A stretch of DNA of 64,000 nucleotides from JARBUG01 sp035628915 (GTDB lineage: Bacteria; Bacillota; Sulfobacillia; Symbiobacteriales; Symbiobacteriaceae), in the NCBI GenBank assembly GCA_035628915.1, contig DASPIW010000022.1:116296-180295 (forward strand). The letters run 5' to 3'. This document shows, piece by piece, positions 58,018 to 64,000 of this stretch. The notes beneath the pieces were generated by a model that was not told the DNA's origin, did not search any database, and worked only from the letters and a program-made list of their open reading frames with translations. The position numbers and the translations under genes are program-made. The stretch's first letter is position 1; each line of letters starts with the position of its first letter.

Positions 58018-60492
58018 TTACCAGGCCCCCAGCCACCGCCGCCCGAGGAGGCCAACCGGGCGGTACTGGTCGTCTTCAGGTCCGCCGCGGTCGCCACGCA
58101 AGCTCAGAGTAAACCCGTCGGTCCGGGCGACTACCGTGCCGTGGCGATCCGTCCGGAACACTTGCACGCTATGGCCCGCCAGGCGCCGGAGCGTTGCGTC
58201 GGCGGGGTGGCCGTAGCGATTGCCGTTCCCTACCGACAGGACGGCATAGCGGGGCTGAACGGCCTGCAGAAACGCCTCGGTGGTACTGTGGCCCGAGCCG
58301 TGATGCGCCGCTTTCAGGAGGTCGGCCTGCAAGGGTGCCCCCTCCGTTGCCAGCCGTTCTTCAATTTCGCCTTCCAGGTCACACGCGAGAACCATCGCGA
58401 CCCGGCGGTAGCGGAGGCGGAAAGCGATGCAGTTGCTGTTGTCGTCTGACCGGGTGCCCGTATAGGGCAGAGCCGGGGGCGTCAGTACCTCCAAAACGAC
58501 TTCCGAACTCAGGGTGACCAGTTGGCCGGCGACCGGCTGCTGCACCGGCACCGCCCGCGCCGCCGCCGTGTGCAGCGCTTCGAGGTACCGCTTCTCTGTG
58601 GGGTTCAAGTCACTTTTCAGCACGGTGCCGACGGGGATTCCGCCCAACACCGACGGCCCCCCGCCGGCGTGGTCAAGGTCCGGATGCGTAAGTACCAAAT
58701 AATCCAGGCGGCGAATGCCCTGATCGGTCAGATAGGGGAGAATCACTTCCGCCCCGGCGTCATAGCCGGGGCGCCCGGTTTTCGGATCAGCGGGCAGGTA
58801 CGGCCCGGCGTCGACCAGCATCGTCTCGCCGGTCGGGGCGGTAATCAGAATTGCATCGCCCTGCCCGACGTCAAGAAACGCGACTTCGAGTAGGTCCGGC
58901 GGACCTGCCAGGGCCACACGCCAGGTCAGCACCGTCGGTACGATCAGCAGCGCGCCGGCACCAGTCAGCCAGCGGGTGCGAGTGGTCGTGGCCTTCCACC
59001 ACCGAAATAGACCCTTAGTGCGTTGCAGCAAGTGCCCTCGCAGGGAAGGCACGGTGAAAATGAACACCCCCAGGTACCATAGCAGCATGGCGGACAGGGG
59101 AAGCCTGCCGACCTCCAGGTAGGCGCCCGGTACGGCCGCCGTCGACTTAACCAGGAAGACCAACAGCCAGAGCCCCGCCCGCACAAGCAGGTTGAGCACC
59201 CAGGCCACTGGCAGAATGACCAGGCCAGTCAGCGCCGCCACCGCCCCGATCTGCACGACCGGCTCGAGGAACGCCAGCACGATCAGGTTGGCGAGAGGTG
59301 CGATGGTGGAGAACGCGCCGAAGGAGCAGAGGCTGATCGGCTCTACGAGTACCTGTGCGGCAAGGGTGACGGACAGGCCTGCGGCCAGCCAGTGGCCGGC
59401 CCACCGCCCGAAGACTGGCCGGAAACGGGGCTCCAGCCAACCTTCGATGCGGCGGGCAAACAAGAGGATGCCCAGCGTGGCGCCCGCTGAGAACTGAAAG
59501 CCCAGATCGAAAAGCAGTCCGGGGGCCGCGATCAACAGAATCATGCCCGCAGCGCCCAGCGTATTGACCGCATCGCGCTCCCGGCGCAGGATGTCACCGG
59601 CCAGGACCAGCACTGCCATCAGCCCCGCCCGCAGCACAGACGGGCCCGCGCCGGTCAGAAAGACGAAGAAGACCACGACCGGCAGGGCCGCGGCCGAAGC
59701 CCAGCGCCTGGGCACGCCGAGGCGCCGCAGCAGCCCCAGCAGGGGCATGACGATCATGGCAAGGTTCCCGCCGCTCACGCTGAGCAGGTGGAAGACGCCG
59801 CTCACCTTGAAGGCGTCCTTGATATCACCCGGCAGGTCGGCCCGGCTCCCGAAGAGCAGGCCGGCCATGAGGGCGGCCTCCCTCCCGGGCATGGTCGCCG
59901 TGAGCACCGCTTCCAGGCGCATCCGGCTGGCCACCGCCAAGCGCTGGATCACATTGACCGACCCGAGCCCCAGCCGTTTCGCTGCCGATATGTCGATAAC
60001 CGAGTACACGCCCTGCCGGGCCAGGAACGCCTCCTGGTCGAAGCCGCCCGGTGTGCGGGCGCGCAGGGGTGCCTTCAGGACGCCCTGAAACTCCACCCGT
60101 TCGCCGAACTGCGGGAAAGGGCCAGTGCGTTGCGTGACATAGACCAGCCCTGCGGCCGGGCGCCCGCCCACCTGCTCAACCCGGGCGACGTACGCGGCCC
60201 CCTGAGGTTTGCGCAGTTCCGGCTCCTCCGTTACGGTTGCGACGATGATAGCCTTGCCCCCGTGCCATGCCGTCAGATCGCCCCGGCCGGCAGTCTGGGC
60301 GAAGGCATAGCGAAAGGCGCCGATTGCGGCTACGGTCAGGAGGAGGGCCGCAAGGCCTTTCCGTTCCTTGACCGCCGCGGCGCCCGCGACGACAACCGCT
60401 GCCAGGGCGACAGCGGGGTGAGGCCGAACCCAGGCAGCCGCGGCAATGCCGGTCGCGAAGGCACCGGTGATCCAGAGTGCGGGGCGCTTCAT
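58018..60492 (-). CDS. comEC: ComEC/Rec2 DNA-uptake channel with metallo-beta-lactamase domain
   Basis: The 824-residue protein has an N-terminal DUF4131 part, the competence domain with about ten helices (VFHLLSVSGGNLAMIVMPLL, LTGAGPSVLRAGLMAVL), and a C-terminal beta-lactamase-like domain. That domain has FLDVGQGDAILI, LTHPDLDHAGGG and KAAHHGSGHST. ComEC carries single-stranded DNA across the membrane in natural transformation. Start 60492 is chosen at MKRPALWITG, with GGGAAG about 12 bases upstream; in-frame starts further up to 60597 are possible. No comEA is adjacent. Confidence 0.92.
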   Translation of the reverse strand: MKRPALWITGAFATGIAAAAWVRPHPAVALAAVVVAGAAAVKERKGLAALLLTVAAIGAFRYAFAQTAGRGDLTAWHGGKAIIVATVTEEPELRKPQGAAYVARVEQVGGRPAAGLVYVTQRTGPFPQFGERVEFQGVLKAPLRARTPGGFDQEAFLARQGVYSVIDISAAKRLGLGSVNVIQRLAVASRMRLEAVLTATMPGREAALMAGLLFGSRADLPGDIKDAFKVSGVFHLLSVSGGNLAMIVMPLLGLLRRLGVPRRWASAAALPVVVFFVFLTGAGPSVLRAGLMAVLVLAGDILRRERDAVNTLGAAGMILLIAAPGLLFDLGFQFSAGATLGILLFARRIEGWLEPRFRPVFGRWAGHWLAAGLSVTLAAQVLVEPISLCSFGAFSTIAPLANLIVLAFLEPVVQIGAVAALTGLVILPVAWVLNLLVRAGLWLLVFLVKSTAAVPGAYLEVGRLPLSAMLLWYLGVFIFTVPSLRGHLLQRTKGLFRWWKATTTRTRWLTGAGALLIVPTVLTWRVALAGPPDLLEVAFLDVGQGDAILITAPTGETMLVDAGPYLPADPKTGRPGYDAGAEVILPYLTDQGIRRLDYLVLTHPDLDHAGGGPSVLGGIPVGTVLKSDLNPTEKRYLEALHTAAARAVPVQQPVAGQLVTLSSEVVLEVLTPPALPYTGTRSDDNSNCIAFRLRYRRVAMVLACDLEGEIEERLATEGAPLQADLLKAAHHGSGHSTTEAFLQAVQPRYAVLSVGNGNRYGHPADATLRRLAGHSVQVFRTDRHGTVVARTDGFTLSLRGDRGGPEDDQYRPVGLLGRRWLGAW

Positions 60493-60706
60493 TGGAGCGG
60501 CTGTCTTCCCTTCTCCCGCGTGCCTAGCAGGGCGGGGCATATCTATGTACGTTGGTTTCACGGGCCGGGTTCGCGCCGAACAGCGAGGACCGGGCAAGTA
60601 CTGGTCCCGTGCCGCCTTATAGGTTGCACATCCAGAACTCCCAGCCGCTTGACCTTTTTGGCACTCCGGCTAGAGCTGCTGACGCGAACGCACTGCGCAA
60701 AAGTGC

Positions 60707-60730
60707 GGCCCGGCAGTTGCCTGCCGGGCC
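60707..60730 (-). terminator. Terminator after the SLH surface protein
   Basis: GGCCCGGCAG and CTGCCGGGCC pair around TTGC, 11 bases beyond the stop at 60742. On the leftward strand GCACTTTTG follows. Between 60493 and 60706 no gene was seen. Confidence 0.8.
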
Positions 60731-60741
60731 TTGTCGTTTTA

Positions 60742-63700
60742 TTATTCAAGATCGCCGAACCAGTGCTCCGCCCGGTCATCGGGAAGAAGTTCGTATGTGT
60801 GGTCCAGAGAGGCCTCCTCCACGTCGCCGATGGCCCAGTGTCCCGGGGGCACATCCGGCCAGCGGGGCTGAGGGCGCCCGACCAGGGGGCCGCGGCTGAG
60901 CAGGCGGTTGACAGCCGTCACGAATTCGGCCCGGGACATTGGCCTGCCAGGCTGGAACGTGCGGTCGGGATATCCCTTCAGGATGCCCGCCCGGGTCGCG
61001 GCGTTAACCACACCTGTCGACCAGTGATCGGCTGTGTCGGTGAAGTACTCGCCGGCAACCGGGTCGAGCTTCCGCAGGCGGGCTACCACCGTGGCAATCT
61101 CCCCGCGGGTAATCGGGGAATTGGGGCGGAACAGGCCGTCCGGGTACCCCTGCATCAGTCCCGCGTTGGTTACGGCAGTGACGTATCCGGTGAACCAGCT
61201 TCCTGGCGTGACATCCGGGTATGGATGCTGGCCGACCGTCTCAACGGTCAATTCCAGCACACGGGCGAGAATGGTGGCCACTTCGGCTCGTGTGATGGAG
61301 CGCTCGGGGTCGAAAGCGCCGTCGGGATATCCGAGAATGTACCTGCGGTGCGAACCCATTGGCAGCGTGCTGGGCTGGATAGGCGGCTGTGCGGGCTCGG
61401 CAGGCGACTGTGGAGGATCGGTAACCGGCTTATCTGGCGGATCGGCCGGCGGCTGAACTGGGGTCTGATCTTCGGGCTGGGCCTCGGGTTCAGCATCCGA
61501 CTCCGGCCGGAGCCGCATGCTGAAGTCGAAGTTGAAGATCGTCTCGCCCACGTGAATGATGCCCTGCTGCATGTGGCTGTCGTCGGTGGGCAGGCCGGAG
61601 TTCCCGCCGCTGACACGGCTGTCGTAGGTTCGGTAGCCGTACTTGCTGGCGATGATGTAGTAGTCGCCGTCCGGGAAGACCATCCAGCCGTAGGCGCCCA
61701 GCGCGCTCGTGTTCTGTGGATTGGCGTTGTGCGCGGGCTCGAAGCCCGGAACGGCAGGCAGGTCAACCGGTGTATTTGGCACCCGGCCTGCCAGCCTGTT
61801 CGCCGGCGTGTCCGCCCACATCAGCGTCATGCGCACATCGGGGAGTGAATTGCCGGTTTGTGCATCGGTGACGATGCCGTACGGGTCGATCAGCGGAGTC
61901 TGCAGGGCCAGCAAGCCGTCCTGGTCGACGGTGACATCGATCAAGGTGCCTGCCAGAACCTCGCCCGTCGGAGCAGTGACCTGGAACAGAATCCGGTAGT
62001 CACCGGTATCGAGTCCACTGATGGCAAAGGACCCGTCATCGTTCACGGTGGTAGTCGCATCATTTACAGGCTGTCCCGCGGCAGTGAAGACCTGCGCCGT
62101 CACTTCCTCCCCCTGCTGCAGAACTTCGCCCGCCGGGCTCGGGTCGCCGCCGGATCTGCCTGTTACTAGCACCTGCCCGGCCACCGTGCGCTGTGCGAGG
62201 ATGGTCTCGCCCTGGCCCGACAGTTCGCCGACCTGACTCTGCTGCGTCGAGCGCATGAGCACTGTGGTGTCGCCGACCTGCACCGGCGCCGTGACGATCA
62301 CGTCGTAACGATAGTTGCCCACCGGCACCGGAATGGTGTACTCGCCATGCTCGTTGGTCGTAACGGTGATGTCGTAACCAAGGACCGCGTCGTGAATTTC
62401 GACGGTGGCGCCGGCTACCGGCCGGCCCATGGCGTCCACCACGTGGCCACGGATCGATGCAGGGTCGAACGTCATGGTAATGGAGGTTTCGGCAAACAAG
62501 CCACGAGCTTCATCGTGGACGATGACCCGGGCGGTGGAGCTACGTCGGTTGATGGTGCCGGAAAGGTCTGGGGCGGTCAGGATCGCGAGTGCCCGCCCAT
62601 GGGCGTCTGTAACGGCGGTGCCATGGTCGAGGGTGCCGTCCGACGTCTCGAAACGGACAGTCGTACCGGCGACCGGCGATGCGTCGGTCTTGAGCTTTAC
62701 TTCGGCCTGAAGGACGGAAGTGTCACTTCCGTTGCCGATGATGGCGGGCGGCGTGGCCGTCAGAGTCAGGGTTACCCGATCCGGCATGTGCAGGTCTTGC
62801 ACGGCGGCCTGACCGGGCGACAGGGTAACATCTGCTTCGGCTAGACGGTTCTCCGGGCTCGGCGTCGCCAGGGCATAATTCCCGGCTGCAAGATTGGAGA
62901 ACCGGAAGGAGCCGGTGTTGTCAGTCGTCGTGTTTTCGAGGACTGCTCCGCTCCCGGCCAGCAGGTAGACGCCGATATCGGTGACGGGATAGCCGCCGGC
63001 TGTGAGCACGCGACCGGAGACGGAGGCGGTCCGCAGTGACGTCACGGTCACCTGGAAGGTCGTCTCTGCTGTAAGGGCACCGTCGGTGACCTGCACTGTA
63101 AAGGTGTACGTGCCCGGGGTCACGTCCGTCGGCGGTGTCCAGAAGAAGGCGCCCGTGGCACTGTCGATGGTGGCTCCTTCCGGGCCGCCGGTGAGGGCGT
63201 AGGTCAGTGTGTTCGCCGGCAGGTCTCCGTCGCTGGCGCTCGCAGTGACGGTGACGGTGCTGTTCTGGACCACTGTCTGGTCGCTGATCGCGGCGATCGA
63301 CGGGCTCGCGTTCACGTCGTTAACGGTGATGCTCACCGTCTCTTCCGCGAATTCGAAGAGGCTATCCGTCACACGCACCTTGAAAGTGTATGCTCCCGGG
63401 CCGTCAGTCTCCGTGGTCGTCCAGCTGAAGGCACCGGTCGCCGGATCGATCGTCGCCGCCGCCGGGGCGCCAACCAGGCTGTAGGTCAGCGTCTGGACCG
63501 GTGTGTCTCCGTCGTGGCCGTCCGCCGTGAAGGTTGCGGTGGCGCCCTCGTTCACCGTCTGGTCGTCGATGGCATCCAGCGTCGGGGCAGTGCTGACTTC
63601 GCTCACCGTGATGGTGACCGCATCACTCGCGGTCGCCGCCCCGTCGCTCACGCTCACCGTGAAGGTGTAGGTACCAGGACCCTGCCCTTCACTCGGCGTC

Positions 63701-64000
63701 CAGGTGAAGACACCCGTTCCGGCGTTAATCGAGGCCCCGGCAGGAGCGTCGGTCAGCGAGTACGTCAGCGTCGTCGGCACGTCCGTGTCATGGCCAACGG
63801 CCGTGAAGGATACCAGCACGCCTTCGTTCACCGTCTGGTCGTCAATCGCGTCGATTGTTGGCGCCGTGTTCCCGGGCGCCGCCACCTCCACCGTGAAGGT
63901 CGCGGTGGTGCTCGCCCCGGCGCCGTCGGTAACCGTCACCGTAATCGTCACCGGCCCACCGCTCTGTCCGGTCGCCGGCGTCACCGTCACAGTCCAGTTC
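60742..64000 (-). CDS. Very large surface protein with Ig/cadherin-like repeats and three C-terminal SLH domains (5' end outside window)
   Basis: At least 1085 residues are encoded and the frame is open to the right edge. From the N-terminal side there are several cadherin-like repeats of about 95 residues, each starting near IDAIDDQTVNEG and containing GTYTFTVxVSDG. A carboxypeptidase-regulatory-like domain (VSGRVLTAGGYPVTDIGVYL), an invasin-type Ig domain (SPVAGTTVRFETSDGTLDHG) and further regulatory-like domains (GHVVDAMGRPVAGATVEIHD) follow. A Pro/Glu/Asp linker leads to three SLH domains (ILGYPDGAFDPERSITRAE, MQGYPDGLFRPNSPITRGE, LKGYPDRTFQPGRPMSRAE). SLH domains bind pyruvylated cell-wall polymer, so this is an S-layer-attached adhesin or stalk protein. 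The repeats are near-identical in DNA and could mis-assemble. Confidence 0.9.
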   Translation of the reverse strand, partial: NWTVTVTPATGQSGGPVTITVTVTDGAGASTTATFTVEVAAPGNTAPTIDAIDDQTVNEGVLVSFTAVGHDTDVPTTLTYSLTDAPAGASINAGTGVFTWTPSEGQGPGTYTFTVSVSDGAATASDAVTITVSEVSTAPTLDAIDDQTVNEGATATFTADGHDGDTPVQTLTYSLVGAPAAATIDPATGAFSWTTTETDGPGAYTFKVRVTDSLFEFAEETVSITVNDVNASPSIAAISDQTVVQNSTVTVTASASDGDLPANTLTYALTGGPEGATIDSATGAFFWTPPTDVTPGTYTFTVQVTDGALTAETTFQVTVTSLRTASVSGRVLTAGGYPVTDIGVYLLAGSGAVLENTTTDNTGSFRFSNLAAGNYALATPSPENRLAEADVTLSPGQAAVQDLHMPDRVTLTLTATPPAIIGNGSDTSVLQAEVKLKTDASPVAGTTVRFETSDGTLDHGTAVTDAHGRALAILTAPDLSGTINRRSSTARVIVHDEARGLFAETSITMTFDPASIRGHVVDAMGRPVAGATVEIHDAVLGYDITVTTNEHGEYTIPVPVGNYRYDVIVTAPVQVGDTTVLMRSTQQSQVGELSGQGETILAQRTVAGQVLVTGRSGGDPSPAGEVLQQGEEVTAQVFTAAGQPVNDATTTVNDDGSFAISGLDTGDYRILFQVTAPTGEVLAGTLIDVTVDQDGLLALQTPLIDPYGIVTDAQTGNSLPDVRMTLMWADTPANRLAGRVPNTPVDLPAVPGFEPAHNANPQNTSALGAYGWMVFPDGDYYIIASKYGYRTYDSRVSGGNSGLPTDDSHMQQGIIHVGETIFNFDFSMRLRPESDAEPEAQPEDQTPVQPPADPPDKPVTDPPQSPAEPAQPPIQPSTLPMGSHRRYILGYPDGAFDPERSITRAEVATILARVLELTVETVGQHPYPDVTPGSWFTGYVTAVTNAGLMQGYPDGLFRPNSPITRGEIATVVARLRKLDPVAGEYFTDTADHWSTGVVNAATRAGILKGYPDRTFQPGRPMSRAEFVTAVNRLLSRGPLVGRPQPRWPDVPPGHWAIGDVEEASLDHTYELLPDDRAEHWFGDLE

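Noticed and set aside
59788..61848. 686-codon plus-strand frame crossing comEC and the SLH gene
   Set aside because: It spans two unrelated, well-supported minus-strand genes and their intergenic terminator.
63000..64000. Regularly spaced similar blocks considered as a CRISPR or tandem DNA repeat
   Set aside because: The period is about 285 bases and in frame; it reflects cadherin-like protein repeats within one coding region.

Overview
The window is a high-GC, gene-dense chromosomal segment of what looks like a Gram-positive, spore-former-related anaerobe or facultative anaerobe. The clues are a C-terminal S-layer-homology (SLH) surface protein, a copper-amine-oxidase-N-type domain, a CotJC/Mn-catalase-like protein with a Pro/Tyr-rich tail, lipoproteins and Tat substrates without outer-membrane genes, strong AGGAGG ribosome sites and frequent GTG/TTG starts. 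A Symbiobacterium-like high-GC Firmicute fits best. That is an inference; no rRNA is present to test it. No tRNA, rRNA, CRISPR array, transposase or phage gene was recognised.

Layout. (1) 1-1.0 kb: the end of a nagB-like gene with its GntR-type regulator. (2) 1.2-5.5 kb: a complete arsenic resistance operon, arsR-arsD-arsA-arsC-acr3. (3) 5.7-13.9 kb: a PhnD-like binding lipoprotein, a histidine kinase and a response regulator, coupled by 4-base overlaps, followed by a three-subunit Tat-exported molybdopterin reductase in the order B-C-A. This matches tetrathionate reductase (TtrBCA), or selenate reductase (SrdBCA). (4) 14.3-41.6 kb: a large carbohydrate/polyol region. A leftward block has a SorC regulator, a CUT1-type ABC importer with two different ATPases, a hydroxyacid dehydrogenase, a GlpX phosphatase, an EryA-like kinase, a class II aldolase, araB, araD and anaerobic glycerol-3-phosphate dehydrogenase glpABC. 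A second leftward pair (XylB-like kinase, SDR) diverges from a rightward DeoR-led operon: AraM-like dehydrogenase, HAD phosphatase, RpiB-like isomerase, transaldolase, FGGY kinase. An iron alcohol dehydrogenase closes the region. (5) 41.9-43.0 kb: unknown exported proteins. (6) 43.2-51.1 kb: a NarX/NarL-like two-component pair and a DmsABC-type reductase with TorD chaperone and a multi-cluster ferredoxin. (7) 51.5-57.6 kb: a DUF362 protein, an M1/M61-like exported protein interrupted before a copper-amine-oxidase-like C-terminal domain, and a Mn-catalase-like gene with two small partners. (8) 57.7-64 kb: a small unknown gene, comEC, and a very large SLH surface protein that runs off the right edge.

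How it works together. Sugar alcohols or their phosphates enter through the ABC importer, are phosphorylated, oxidised and isomerised, and feed the pentose-phosphate pool. GlpABC passes electrons to quinone, and the two molybdenum reductases are plausible terminal acceptors. The RpiB-like protein has Ser where the ring-opening His is expected, and its neighbour has transaldolase-type (not FSA-type) residues. Together with an EryA-like kinase this suggests C4 (tetritol or tetrulose) phosphates flowing to erythrose-4-phosphate.

The least ordinary signal is a set of decayed fragments of the Mn-catalase-like gene. At least five lie immediately 3' of leftward genes, all in the parent's orientation, and most are close to a recurring hairpin with the stem GCCCGACGTTC.
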